NCBI GenBank assembly: GCA_025330725.1
Contig: JAIWND010000010.1
Location: forward strand, 186,001 to 250,000
Length of the DNA stretch: 64,000 bases
Direction: 5' to 3'
From: Chlamydoabsidia padenii
Lineage: Eukaryota > Mucoromycota > Mucoromycetes > Mucorales > Cunninghamellaceae
Every line of letters begins with the position of its first letter. The first letter of the stretch is position 1. Positions 23,937 to 35,661 of this stretch are shown piece by piece. The position numbers and the translations under genes are program-made. The notes under the pieces were generated by a model that saw only the letters and a program-made list of their open reading frames with translations, was not told the origin of the DNA and made no database searches.

Positions 23937-25304
23937 TTATCTTCGTGGTTTGTTACTTGGTTTGGGTCTAATATCAGCATCGAGTACCGAGTGGAGCATG
24001 ATTTGATTGGTATTTCCTGGTGTTGCAAACTTGTATCCTTTGGTCCAATCATAACTGATAGCATAGGCAAAGATATTTCCAGATCGATTGAAGGCTGTGC
24101 TTGAAATGGTGCCATTCAAGTTGGGGAATGATTTAAGTCGTTGTTTAGAATCCTTGTCCCAGAATACAATGGTGCCATCCGAGCCACATGTTGAGAAGGT
24201 GCCATAGGTTGGATGGAATGATATATCGTTGACGCTGTATATATTCTTACTTTCGTCTCTATGACATTTAAATGAGAAGTTTCGTCTATAATAAACACAG
24301 GTAAGTATAGTATCATCCTATATCATTTCCTATTTACTTACGCTTGATCCTTTTCATCAATGTATTGAATACCAACACGTCCTTCAATAGAGCCAATAGC
24401 ATAGCCAGATCCATCAATAAAGCAAGACACCGTTCTTGTTTGCCATTTTAGAGGTGATATGGTTTGCTAGATATAATAATTATACAAAAAGAGTGATGAG
24501 TATGATATAAGAAGAAGAAGAAGAAGAAAAGAGTCGAGTGATGATTATTTTACCTTGAAGATAGTTGTAGGATTGTTCAAATCAAAGAGTAAAACATGTC
24601 TATCTGCAGTACCAACCACCATAAGTTGTTGACGAGTATCCATGGCATAGACACGTTCGGGTAAAGTGACTGTACCAATAGGTTGTGGTGAGCGTAGATC
24701 CCAATATTTGACAGTTTTATCCCAACTACCAGTGGCCAAGATTTGTTGACCTTGATCCAAAAACTTGACACTTTTGATTGCTTCGTCATGAGCAGCGATT
24801 TGAGTACTTTGTCCAGTTGCTACATCATACATTCTTCCTGCCTTGTCCGCTCCACCAGATACCACTTTCGTACCGTCCTATATACAAAGCAAGTAAAATG
24901 AGTAATATTCAAGATAATACAATCAGGATAATCACTTTTACTTACCTTGCTCCAAGTAACACACAAGGCAGGAGCTTCATGAGAATAAGAAGCTTTTGGG
25001 ATAGATTGACCAGAGGGTTGTATTTCGTATATCCGCACCTAAGGAGAAGTGTCAAAAGTGACAGATTAGTAATAATCCAACTTTAAAGAGTATGATTAAT
25101 TAGGTATTGCACATTTTAACTTTACCTGATTGTCCCAAGAAGACGCTGCGAGGTAGTCGGCTTGAGAAGAGAAGCTTAAATCGGAAATACCATCGGGAGG
25201 AGGTGAGGTGACCTAGATAAAGAAGAAGAAGAAAGGATAAATATCGATTGATACCAAGTGTCCTGTTATATCCTTTTTACCGTTAAATCTTGTGTTGCTG
25301 CCAT
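23937..25304 (-). CDS. RAE1: mRNA export factor Rae1/Gle2 (WD40)
   Basis: Exons 25281-25304, 25126-25212, 24946-25038, 24554-24877, 24342-24466, 23937-24285 give 333 aa. WD repeats include [49 protein letters not shown] and [28 protein letters not shown].. with [19 protein letters not shown] and NFSFKCHR is diagnostic for Rae1 rather than Bub3. Rae1 docks on the GLEBS motif of a nucleoporin and works in mRNA export and spindle assembly. The first coding exon is short (MAATQDLT). The gene is divergent from PPAN with 424 bp between. Confidence 0.95.
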
Positions 25305-25394
25305 TGATTAGTGTCAGAAGGGAAGAAGGAAGAGACAAAGAATGGAAAAAAAAAAAAAAAAAGAAAGCGCGCGAAAATTTACTTGCCAGTGATG

Positions 25395-25406
25395 ACGGGA
25401 TTTGAA
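25395..25406. promoter_or_regulatory. CGGNNTTTNAA promoter element (RAE1)
   Basis: ACGGGATTTGAA, 91 bp upstream of the RAE1 start at 25304. The other side of this divergent region shows only a partial TGGATTTGAA at 25674-25683 before PPAN. Confidence 0.6.
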
Positions 25407-25728
25407 ATATCTAAAAGAGGGAAGTTGATCCATAAGCACCATCGACTAATTAAAAAGCCAAGTCTCTCGTCTGCTAATTACTACTTGATGAAGCTATATG
25501 ATAAAGCTCATCAATAATACATCAAGTTCAAGTTAACAGTTCATATAAAGTGACTACAATAAGTTAAGCCTTTACTGTCCATAGAATAAAAAAGCCTAGC
25601 ACCCAGAGGAAAAAAAAAAAAAAAAGGCTGTGACTTAATTTCTTGGTCTCGCTTTTTGAAAAAACTATTTTATGGATTTGAACTTTTAATTCCCTCTTTT
25701 TCTTTCCCTTTTAGATCTATAATCGACC

Positions 25729-27097
25729 ATGGCTGGAAAAAGAAAGGTAAAGTCTATTGATTAGTACTGCTTAGAACTAACCGTCTTTTGATCCCTTCTC
25801 ATATACAGAGAAAGAACAAGACTCACAAGGCTCCTACTGAAGAAGACTACCTCAAGGTCCCCAAAAGTTTTGTCATTCGATCCGGTATTGTAGGTAACTC
25901 GATCACTGCTCTGGTTCGCGATGTGCGTAAAGTGATGGAACCAAATACAGCAACCCATTTGAAGGTAAGATCTTGAACTATACTCATACTCCCACCCTCC
26001 GATACGATCACTCACTTTTTACTTCTACCTTCTCCTAGGAACGCCGCACCAATCGACTCAAGGATTTTGTATCAGTGGCAGGTCAACTCGGTGTCACCAA
26101 CTTTATGATCTTTAGTCGAACGGAAAAGTATACCAACCTTCGTATCTGTCGTGTGCCTCGTGGTCCTACTCTGTCCTTCCGTATTCATGAATATGCTTTA
26201 GCAAAGGACTGTTTGGCTTTACAGAAGAATCCTCGCACAAACGAAAACGATTACTACCACAGTCCTCTTTTGGTCCTCAACAATTTTAAGCAAGAAGGCA
26301 AGGAATTCAAGGTGATGACTGCCATGTTACAAAACATGTTTCCTCCTCTTGATGTCCAAACGGTAAGAAAAGCTTAACTAGTGAATCAAACAAAAACATC
26401 AAACTGATCCACTTTTTTCTGATAGATGCAATTGAATCAAGCTAAACGGGTGCTCCTATACAACTATAATGAAGATACTGGCAGGATCGATTTCCGGCAT
26501 TACAGCATTGGCGTCAAAACTACCGGTGTCAGCAAATCCATCAAACGTGTTGTGACAACTAACCTACCCAACCTCGGTGACTTTGAAGATATCTCGGATT
26601 ACGTCCTGAAGGAAGCGGTGATATCAGAAAGTGATGTGGAAGATGGACCTGAATCGACTGTGACCTTGGCTCAAGACTTGGCGGGACGAAACAACAATCG
26701 TAAAAATGAACAACGCGCCATTCGTTTGCATGAATTGGGTCCTCGAATGTCATTGGAATTGATCAAGATTGAAAACGGTCTTTGTGATGGGGAAGTGCTC
26801 TATCATCGCTACATCAAAAAGACACCAGAAGAAATTAAGGAAAACGAACGTAAACGACAAAAGACCCTCGCGGATAAGGCACGACGACGAGATGAACAAA
26901 AGGCGAATGTCGAACGGAAACAACTTGAAAAGGAAGAACATCGACGAAGAACTGGGGCTCCTCAAAAGGCAACAACATCTGATAACGAAGACAATGATTC
27001 TGACTCTGAACAAGACGATGGTGATGATGATGATGAAGATTTACTTGGTCAAGATATGGATATGAATGATGACGATGATGAAGAAGAAGAAGAATAG
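25729..27097 (+). CDS. SSF1: Brix-domain ribosome biogenesis protein Ssf1/PPAN
   Basis: Exons 25729-25746, 25809-25964, 26039-26362, 26426-27097 give 389 aa. MAGKRK-RKNKTHK.P is the usual basic start. The Brix domain runs from about residue 25 to 300, with VPKSFVIRSG, CRVPRGPTLSFRIHEY, SPLLVLNNF and LPNLGDFEDISDYV. A Lys/Arg/Glu-rich coil and a long Asp/Glu tail follow. Ssf1/PPAN is a nucleolar factor that binds 27S pre-rRNA and is needed for 60S maturation, so it partners functionally with YVH1 and other biogenesis genes in the window. T-rich DNA with AATAAA lies about 110 bp beyond the stop. Confidence 0.95.
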
Positions 27098-27647
27098 TAT
27101 AGTATTAAATAGTTTAGATCCTTTTTTTTTTATCCACTTGTCACTATTCTTTTTGTGTATTTTAATGATTGCATAGTTTGTTTGTTTTTTTTTTATTGTT
27201 TTATGTTTATAATAAAGATTTGGTTTAACGATTTATACATAAAAAAGACTTGCCCATAATGATACTGTATCGGCATCAATGTTGTTGGTCGTGATAAAAA
27301 CAATCAAGACATTCTAATTTTTTTCTTTATTTCCAAATAGCATACAATAGTAGAGTATACAAAGGTTTCATATAACTATACAACAAAGGTTTGGGGGGGA
27401 CGATAACAGACTATTCTGAGTTTTTGTTGTTTTTTTGAGTGGAGAGGATATCAATAACATAAGAGGACCAAAACAAGGTAAAGGCAGACAATACATCATA
27501 CAATGAGTTAATATATAAGCAAGTATAAAGGTAGTAAGAGTTATAATAATAATAATAATAATAATAAAAGGGGAAGGGGTGAGGGCATGGAATAAAGGAA
27601 TAAATCAAGTAACAAACAACTAGTAAGTGAAGGTATAGACTAAAAGG
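27098..27647. other. Convergent 3' flanks
   Basis: Between PPAN and the WOPR gene: AATAAA for PPAN and an (AAT)n stretch at 27544-27567. No gene seen. Confidence 0.5.
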
Positions 27648-29331
27648 CTAGATCCATTGCATAGCGCTGTCATCTAAAGAGTAAAGTCGAGTCATAGGTT
27701 GAGGTAAGTGTGCTGAGCCAGTAGGTGAGTGTTGCTGTTGCTGGTGATTAGATTGGTGGTTTTGATGTTGATGTACTCCTTGTGTAGCATTAGACCCATA
27801 GTAATCAGAATATGACATTGTTGGTGGATTCATGTCATGGTCAGAGGACGAGTGATAATGTTGTTGTTGTTGTTGCTGTTGGTGGTGACGTTGTTGCTGC
27901 TGTTCATGATTGTGATGATTTTCAGGGTGATGAGTCGGCGAATCATTGGACAAAAGAGAGGTGATACTCGTATGATCCTGTCGAGCAAGAGTGGGTAGAT
28001 TTAGGATACGACCATGATTTTCGGTTGCCGGCTTTTGATGATGCTGTTGCTGCTGCTGCTGCTGTAAGCGAGAATAATCATAAGAATAAGAGGAAGATGG
28101 ATGATAAGACATCGATACATTGTTATGTTCAGTTGAAGGAGGTGGTGCTAAAATGGTGGAAGAAGGATTGGATGACATCGAGACAGGCAATGGTGTGTTG
28201 GGTGATGATGTTGGAGATGGTAATGTGTATGTTGTGACATTATACATGGGATCAAACACAAGTTTGGATCGATCCAATTCCGCACTTCCACGATGATGAC
28301 CAAGTTGAGGAAGATGATGATGATGATGATGATCTTGTTGCTGTTGTTGATTGTTGTCAGTTGGATAAGGTGTCGAGTGATTAAATTGAGAGATTGAATT
28401 GTGTCTTGTATAGATTTGGTGATGGATATATTCATTCGAAGGAAGAGATAAACTTCTTGACGCAGGAGTTGGTTTGGCAAGCTGTCCAGCGGCTACATTA
28501 TACAATAAGATAGAGAGAGAGAGAGAGAGAAAGTTAGCATCATAACATTAGAAGTATGTATATCCATTTACCTGCTGAGAATCCAGGAGAAGTTTGATAG
28601 TAGGGTTGGGCGTATTGATCAGGTTCCACCACAGGAGGTATACGGAAGTTTTGTCTTACCAAGAGTTCAGGGGATATTTCCAGATTAACCAATTCAGGTA
28701 CTGTCGATGGAGTCCGAAGTTTGCGAGCCACTACATCGTCAGGGTGATAGTATGAGATTAGGTGAAGAGGTGTACCATCCACAATCAATGACATGGTCTT
28801 CTTGATAAGTCCATCTTCTTTAAAGTTATAAGCATCCGACAGGCTTCCCACCAATTGACGTTCCTTGTGTCTATCAGAGGAGCTTTGATCTGCGCTGTTG
28901 CTCCGAAGTCGAGTATGTCCACCATCCATAAGTGCACGTTTACGTTTGGGTATCTTCTTGTCGAGTTCTCGGTAGATCAAAAAGTTGCCAAGGATACGAG
29001 AGGGACTCCATACCAATCCATCAGTCCATCTTTTTATACCTATAATACAACAGAAAGTTAGTCAGTCAGTTTGATTAATCAATAAACTACTAAACAAACA
29101 AACCACCACCACCACCACATTTTCCCCTCCCCTCCCCCCATCACACATCCTTTGCTTACCAGAATCTTTTTCATCAAAGACAAAGACAGAGCCAGAGCGT
29201 ACAAGTTTTCGTTCCTTTTCTTGTAATCTTCTTGATATTTTTGGTAGTAGACAACGACGGCAAGCTTCCAACACCAGTAAGGAATCTTGAGTGGTTTCAA
29301 TATAACCATGGAATGTCTCTACAATAGACAT
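27648..29331 (-). CDS. WOPR-domain transcription regulator (Gti1/Pac2 family)
   Basis: Exons 29160-29331, 28572-29039, 27648-28492 give 494 aa. The N-terminal WOPR domain has both halves: ETFHGYIETTQDSLLVLEAC.RC.LP..SRRL and RSGSVFVFDEKDSGIKRWTDG then WSPSRILGNFLIYRELDKK; the second part continues FKEDGLIKKTMSL and HLISYYHPDDV. These are the signatures of Gti1/Pac2/Wor1/Ryp1 regulators, which switch morphology, conjugation or virulence states in fungi. From about residue 215 the protein is a low-complexity Gln/His/Ser/Pro-rich activation-type region encoded by CAG/CAT/CAA repeats. Intron 2 has a (GA)n tract. The start at 29331 gives the conserved MSIVETFHGYIET. Confidence 0.95.
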
Positions 29332-29467
29332 TGTTAACAAGTAATTGATAAAAGATGTATGTAAAAGTAAAAGAGAATTAAGTTGTTTTTTAAGGTTTGA
29401 CAGGGAGAGGAGAAAGGTATTGTAATATAATATAAGAAAGAAGAAAAGAAGAAGAATAGGAAAAGGA

Positions 29468-29508
<41 letters not shown>

Positions 29509-30298
29509 GGAAGAGGGGAAGAAAGAAAAAAGTGAACGTGACTCCAGGAAGGGGAAAAATAAAACGACTTGGAAATTAGCCGTGCGAATGAGCGTTGAGG
29601 GATTTACATATTTGGATTTTGAATAGAAGTCCGACATGTAAGGACGAGCCTGAGAATGGGATTTACAAGGCGGGATTTCAACCTATTTGATTGGGAAATC
29701 ACTAGGTCGATTTCAATGGTTTCATCGTATCTTCCCACCCACCCATCCTCTTCGGATCGAAATTCTTGTTACTTTATCACTATCGATGGAGACCCCGGAA
29801 GATCAAATTCTACTATTTGCATACCTCGTCATGTGATTGGTCCATTTTCTTAATTGAGTGAGGAAAAAGGGTGTGTTATACTCAGCCAACCACAACCCTT
29901 TTCCATTAGTTACACATGATATTTCCCATTTTTGTCCAGAACAAAAGCTTATCAAATGGGAAGCAGAGAAAGACATGGCCCCAACAACCAGTGGTATGAT
30001 AACTTTAAACTTGTATTGACCTTCACATCAAGATCATAAAATTATATCGGATTTAAAGTTTTTTTTTGTCACTTTCCTGCATGTTTTTTACTTTATATGA
30101 ACATTCAGCAATGTGTGGCAATGGAGAAGGGAGGGAAAAGGGGAAGGGATACTTTAACTCTTTCTGACGTAAGAATCAAGAAAAACATCCTTCTTTATTC
30201 CCACGCTGCTCACTTTTTTTTACTTTTTCTTGTTCCCTCCATATCGAGTTGTAGCCCCGCGCTTTTTGATGTGGGGGGTTCCTGCATTTTGGGTAGTT
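29332..30298. other. Upstream region of the WOPR gene / divergent from HSP10
   Basis: Contains a 36-A run at 29470-29505 in the WOPR leader, a promoter element at 29670-29681 and otherwise A+T-rich DNA without genes. Confidence 0.5.
29670..29681. promoter_or_regulatory. CGGNNTTTNAA element (WOPR gene)
   Basis: GCGGGATTTCAA, 339 bp upstream of the WOPR start. This is farther than usual, consistent with a long leader containing the A run. Confidence 0.45.
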
Positions 30299-30310
30299 TC
30301 GGGATTTGAA
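30299..30310. promoter_or_regulatory. CGGNNTTTNAA promoter element (HSP10)
   Basis: TCGGGATTTGAA, 137 bp before the HSP10 ATG at 30447, with T-rich leader following. Confidence 0.6.
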
Positions 30311-30446
30311 TAATACAGTCACCCGTAGAAAGCGCTGGAAAAAACATATGGACTCCACTTCTTTTTTTTTTTTCAAGACCCTCTTTTTTTTTTTTTTTTC
30401 TCTTTGCTCCTCTTTTTTTCTTTTTTTTTTACTCACGATTCCATCC

Positions 30447-31053
30447 ATGGTAAGTTTACATTGGAACAAACACCTTGACTTGCATTCAAAAACTCGACTA
30501 CTTACTTCTACTTTATACTATAGTCTGCTGCCAACAAGATCAAGAACATTGTGCCCCTCCTCGACCGTGTGTTGATTCAACGTGTCAAAGCTCAAGCAGT
30601 AAGTCGTCTTTGTATTTACCAGTACGATAGGTTACATTTAACCAACTCTCTCTCTCTCTCTATGTTTATTTTTATTCATCGAATAGAAAACTGCTTCTGG
30701 TATCTTCATTCCCGAAAAGGCACAAGAAGCTTTGAACGAAGGCATTGTCGTTGCTGTGGGTAAGGGTGCTCTCAACAAGGATGGCAAGCACATTCCTCTC
30801 CAACTTGCTTCTGGTGATCGTGTTATCCTCCCTCCCTTTGGTGGTAGCAATGTCAAGGTTGCTGGCGAAGTAAGTAGATGGTATAATGGGAAGGGTGTAT
30901 ATGGTTATCCCTGTAGGATGGGATGAATATGATTGGGGTGAATGGGGGTGGAAATGATATACTCATTCTTTTTTGCTTTATCTTTATCTTCATGTTAAGG
31001 ATTACCTTTTGTTCCGGGACAGCGAAATCCTTGCTAAGGTTGTCGAAAACTAG
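30447..31053 (+). CDS. HSP10: Mitochondrial chaperonin 10 (HSP10/GroES)
   Basis: Exons 30447-30449, 30524-30598, 30687-30869, 31000-31053 give 104 aa. The first coding exon is the ATG alone, followed by GTAAGT; the protein reads M-SAANKIKNIVPLLDRVLIQ, then GIFIPEKAQE, LNEGIVVAVGKG, SGDRVILPPFGG and EYLLFRDSEIL-like end (DYLLFRDSEILAKVVEN). This is the GroES fold with the mobile loop KTASGIFIPE that contacts Hsp60, and it folds proteins in the mitochondrial matrix. The final intron (30870-30999) uses a TTAAG acceptor, weaker than usual. Length matches the family. Confidence 0.94.
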
Positions 31054-31238
31054 GGCTCCATCGATCGATGAGAAATTCCTTTGGTCCTGGTGTTATTGGT
31101 TTATATTATATAGCTCATACATATATACATTTATACATTATTTAAATAAAACGGGTGTTTGCATTAATATATGATACAGTATTTGTCTTTGTCTCCTCTT
31201 GATAAGGGGATCTGGCCTGGTTTGGAGGGTGTGTCAAA

Positions 31239-31250
31239 TCGGGATTTGAA
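31239..31250. promoter_or_regulatory. CGGNNTTTNAA promoter element (RFC1)
   Basis: TCGGGATTTGAA, 82 bp before the RFC1 ATG; the surrounding CAAATCGGGATTTG is nearly palindromic. Confidence 0.6.
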
Positions 31251-31331
31251 TTTAATTTGTTTTTTGCTTTACGCGTGAATTTTTTTCAATTTTCACTTCA
31301 CTTCTTTTTTATCTTAACAAATCTTTTTACC

Positions 31332-34300
31332 ATGGCCGGTATTACTCAATTCTTCAAACCTGCTCCAAAAAAGGATACCAAGGAAGTAAGTTTACGACTT
31401 GTTATCAACATTGTATTGTATTACTGACTTGACTGGGTTTTTTGTCCAACGCCATTAGGAACCTCAGCGGAAAAAAAGAATAATCGAAAGTAAGTAAAAG
31501 TACTTGATTGAACTATAGTACATCATAACACTAATTATAAATAACTCTCTATCCTTGTAGTCAGCGAAGACGAAGACGATGGTAGTGAATCGTAGGTATC
31601 TTGGTGTGGGGGTTGGGGTGACAATAACTCAGTTTACACACCTTTTTTTTTTTTTTTTTTTTAGTGTAGCTCAGCCTGCGAAGAAGAAAGCTAAAGCTCA
31701 AAGTGAATCTAGCTCCTACTTTGATGGCAAGAAAGGAACCTGTGACACCAAAGCAATACCAGTGAAACAAGAAATCAAGGAGGGCGGTGACGGCGGCGAT
31801 ATTGTCATGTCCCAGCGCAAACGAACAGCAAAAGCACCTACCAAAACAGCTACCAAAACAAAAGCAGCTACCAAGACTAAATCAAATGTTAAAGACGAAG
31901 ACGAAGACTTTGCGCCAATTGAAGATACGAAAAGCAGCACCACAGAAAAGAAGCCTTCTAAAAGAGCAGGGTAAGCAACGAAAAACATTAATATAGGGAA
32001 ATGAAACATGATCCGGTTAGTGTATGTATGACTCACTGTGGTTTTATTTTCCACCACCACTAGGTTTTATAATATGATGCATCGTGCTCCACCTTCTGCT
32101 CTCGGAAGTCGTCCTAAACCTGTTGGTAAAAGTGGGTGCTTGGCCGGGATGACATTTGTCCTGTCTGGGGAATTTGAAACTATCACCAAGGAAGACATCT
32201 CTGATATTATCAAAACTTATGGCGGGTAAAAAAGTTAATAAATAGACAAAGTGAATATGCTTTACTAACCAATCTTTTTATTAGACGTGTCACATCGGCG
32301 GTCAGTGGAAAAACAACTTATCTCTTACGAGGACGTGATGCTGGAGAAAGTAAATTGGCGAAGGCTAAATCTCTAAAGACGAAAATAATGGATGAAGATG
32401 GATTCTATGATATTGTCCAAAGCTCTACTGGTGACACACAATCTAGTGGTGCTCCTGTGGAACCTGTCAAGTCAATCGCTGCCAAACCAACATCAAAAGC
32501 AAAAGCACCTGTACGCAAACAAACCGAATCGATGGCAGGGAATACAAGGTAAGTCAAATATGACCAGACAACTTGCCAGTGACAATTAACTTTGATCTCA
32601 TTTTTGACTCTATGCAAATCTAGTGGTGATACCCTTTGGACGGAAAAGTACAAGCCGAAATCCATTGGTGGAATTATTGGAAACAAATCATCTGTGGAAA
32701 AGTTATCCACTTGGTTGGCCGAATGGTAAGAAAAGGAACAAAAAAAAAAAAAAAAAAAAAAAAAGACTAGTGTAAAGTTAGGAATGGCTCATGTTATGTT
32801 ATGTTATGTAGGCAAAGTAACCTTAAGAAAGGTTTTCCTGATTCTGGTGAAGGTATGTCATCCTATCGATCTGTCTTGATTAGTGGCCCTCCTGGTGTTG
32901 GAAAAACAACGGCATCACAAATACTGGCAAAGGAACATGGATACAAGGTTTTGGAATACAACGCTAGTGACACAAGAAACAAGAAGATACTCGAGGAACT
33001 GATTTCGGAAACAACATTCAACAGATCAATGACCGAATTCTTCCAGAGTGATGCTTCTGTTAAAGGTGCAAAAACAAAGGTAAATGAAATATAATTGATG
33101 AACAACAACAGCACAGTATACTGACCCTCTTTGTATGTTTATATTCATGTGGTGAAGAAATCAAGCTCGGTAAATGGGAAAGTGGTTTTGATAATGGATG
33201 AAGTGGATGGCATGTCTGGTGGCGACCGTGGTGGAAGTGCCGAACTTGCTCGTTTGATTCGCTCTACAAAGGTAAAGAGTCGAATGAAGAATTACAACTT
33301 TTTTGTCAAAAGGACTACTAACCTAATATCTTATATTTGTAGGTCCCTATCATCTGTGTTTGCAACGACTCCCGCTCCGATAAAGTGAAGCCACTGCTAA
33401 AGGTGTGTTTTGAAACCAAGTTTACTCGGTAAGGGAAAACAAAAAGTATAGTCAAAATAACACTACTAACATTATTGTCCATAGCACACCAGCTAGAAGT
33501 CTACGACCAATGTTAATGAAGATTGCCGAAAAGTAAGTATATAATAACAGGTCATGTTTTACAAATACTCTAGCCAACTATAACAAAATTGTATTATTCT
33601 CATAGGGAACATCTCCAAATTGAACCAAACGCATTGGATGAACTGGTTAGTCTCACCGGCAATGATATTCGCCAAATCATCAACATTTTATCAACATATC
33701 GACTATCCAGTGATGACATGAAATACGGTGATGCTAAAACCATGTAAGATAATGAAATGTGATTGTATAGATTGCGTATTGTTTGCATGACTGACTTGGT
33801 GATTTTATTGATGTAGTGGCACCCAAAATCAAAAGTACAGTCAAATTTCTCTGTTTGATATTCCGCTCAAGCTTCTTAGCGGTTCCGCATGGCATCATCC
33901 TGTCATTAACCAACTCTCCGATGTCTACTTCCATGACTACTCCCTGGCTAATCTGATGGTATACGTAAGTGTGTCTCCTCTGTCTGGGTGAATCACATGA
34001 TACTTGACCTTGTGGATATTCATTTTTTTTTCTTTCTTTTGTGGACAATCAATAGGAAAACTATACAAAAAGTTCTCCTACAAAGGCTAGGAAATGGAAC
34101 ACTACGGGAAACCCAAAGGAAACAGAATGTTTGGAAATGGATTTGATTGCCAAAGCTGCAAATGCTATTACTGAAGGCGATCTTGTCGATCACCGGATTT
34201 CGTAAGTAAAACATGGAAAAGGGAAAGTTTATTAACAAGACAATGTCTGATCGTACCCCTTTTTTTTAGTCGCAAACAAGAATACTCATTGATGCCGGTA

Positions 34301-35035
34301 CATTCTGTACTTTCATGTGTCAGGCCTGCTTACTATGCGGAAGGTAGTCTGGCTGGTAACCGTATTGGATTCCCATTGTAAATTATCCTCTTCTTTTTTT
34401 AAAACAAAGACTAATATTCTATCTACTCTCTTTTGAACACAGATGGCTTGGTCAAAACTCAAAAACAACCAAGAACAAGCGCTTATTGGCCAATGTGCAA
34501 AATAAACTACGAACAAAAGCAACAGTGGATCTCTCCGAAGTACGACAGCATTATGTACCAGCATTAACTGTCAATTTATTCACTGACATTATGAACGTAA
34601 GTTATAAACAGGCATCCCTTTGGAATTTGACTGACTATTATGATTTCACATTTTTTATTTTGCCATATGTTACTCTTTATAGGGCCAATATGATAAAGCG
34701 ATGGATACGATGGACTTTTACTACTTGGATCGTGAAAATTTGGAAACGCTCAGCGATCTTGCCCTGACACCCAAATCGGGTATGGATGCTCTTAATGCAA
34801 ATGCGAAACGAAACTTTAACAAGGCGTAAGTACCACAAACACAACTTTGTTCATCTAATCATCACTTATTAAATTTTTTTTCTCTTATAGATACAAGAAG
34901 CGATCCCATCCAATGTTGTTTGAACTCAGTGATACCAAGCCTCTCAAAAGCAAAAGCAAAGCACCAGCCGAGGATTTGGAGGGGGTTATATTCAATGTGG
35001 AACCATCAGTTGATGAAACCGATGATGATGAATAG
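31332..35035 (+). CDS. RFC1: Replication factor C large subunit (RFC1)
   Basis: 18 exons: 31332-31385, 31459-31489, 31561-31591, 31665-31970, 32064-32225, 32285-32548, 32624-32725, 32812-33079, 33158-33271, 33343-33428, 33485-33532, 33606-33743, 33817-33964, 34056-34201, 34270-34377, 34443-34596, 34683-34825, 34891-35035, giving 815 aa. The N-terminus MAGITQFFKP resembles a PCNA-interacting peptide. A BRCT domain follows (GMTFVLSGEF...GGRVTSAVSGKTTYLL), then the AAA+ core: LWTEKYKPK, Walker A GPPGVGKTT, Walker B LIMDEVDGM, CVCNDSRSDKVKPL (sensor 1), RSLRPMLMKIAEK, then the RFC1 C-terminal domain and acidic/basic tail. It loads the PCNA clamp in replication and repair. Every junction keeps the frame; the acceptor of exon 9 (GTGAAG) is the least certain. 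Confidence 0.95.
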
Positions 35036-35661
35036 GTTAATATTCTCAAGACTGCAGGTTATATTATAGTGTAGTTTAGTATAGTAATATATATATATAG
35101 TTATGTCAATAATTAATTAATAAAATGTTATGGATTCTCAATGTAGATACTTTTATCTAGTTTTATAGTCTACTACTGTGGGGTATTGGTTGCCTGAAAA
35201 AAAAATGTGTAGGGGGTGCAATTGAAATGTGCGTTTATAACAAAGACAATCATAATATATGGCATAGAGCGGTGTCCTGATAATTGGTGATCAGATCTTT
35301 AAATAAGATGGGGAAAGTGATTATAGCAACTAGACATAATAGCATCCCCCAGTTTTAATTGCCATGTTTATTGATTGACTGGCCGCCCATCACTTGTTAC
35401 AACTCAGGTGAGAGTGTATGCCAATCTTATGCCGACTTGTCAGATTCGAATCCCGACATTTATGCAAAAAAGACAGTATTCAAATCCCGAAGTTATTTTT
35501 CAAAAAAGAGAGTTCTTTATTAATGTTGATGTTTTATACAAGAGAATGATGATTAAAATAGCTATACATTATAAATAAAGAAATAAAGATTTAAAAAGAC
35601 AAAAGGTTTACTATGTAGTTAGATATAAAGTAATGTAGCCATATGTATAATAGATGATACA
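35036..35661. other. Convergent intergenic region with a tandem element pair
   Basis: Between RFC1 and the Rua1-type gene. It holds 3' UTRs and TTCGAATCCCGAC at 35445-35457 plus TTCAAATCCCGAA at 35479-35491 in the same orientation. No ORF looks coding. Confidence 0.5.
35445..35491. promoter_or_regulatory. Tandem CGGNNTTTNAA elements without a gene
   Basis: TTCGAATCCCGAC and TTCAAATCCCGAA start 34 bp apart, in a region flanked only by 3' ends of genes. Confidence 0.4.

Noticed and set aside
29062..29637. 191-aa minus-strand ORF around the WOPR start
   Set aside because: The upstream part is a Phe run read from the 36-A tract in the leader; only the region from 29331 onward is conserved.
30323..30345. 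Possible heat-shock element before HSP10 (GAA repeats)
   Set aside because: No run of three properly spaced inverted nGAAn units; too weak to call.
35441..35460. tRNA-like T-loop (TTCGAATCCC)
   Set aside because: No acceptor, D or anticodon stem can be built around it; it is better read as one of the recurring elements.
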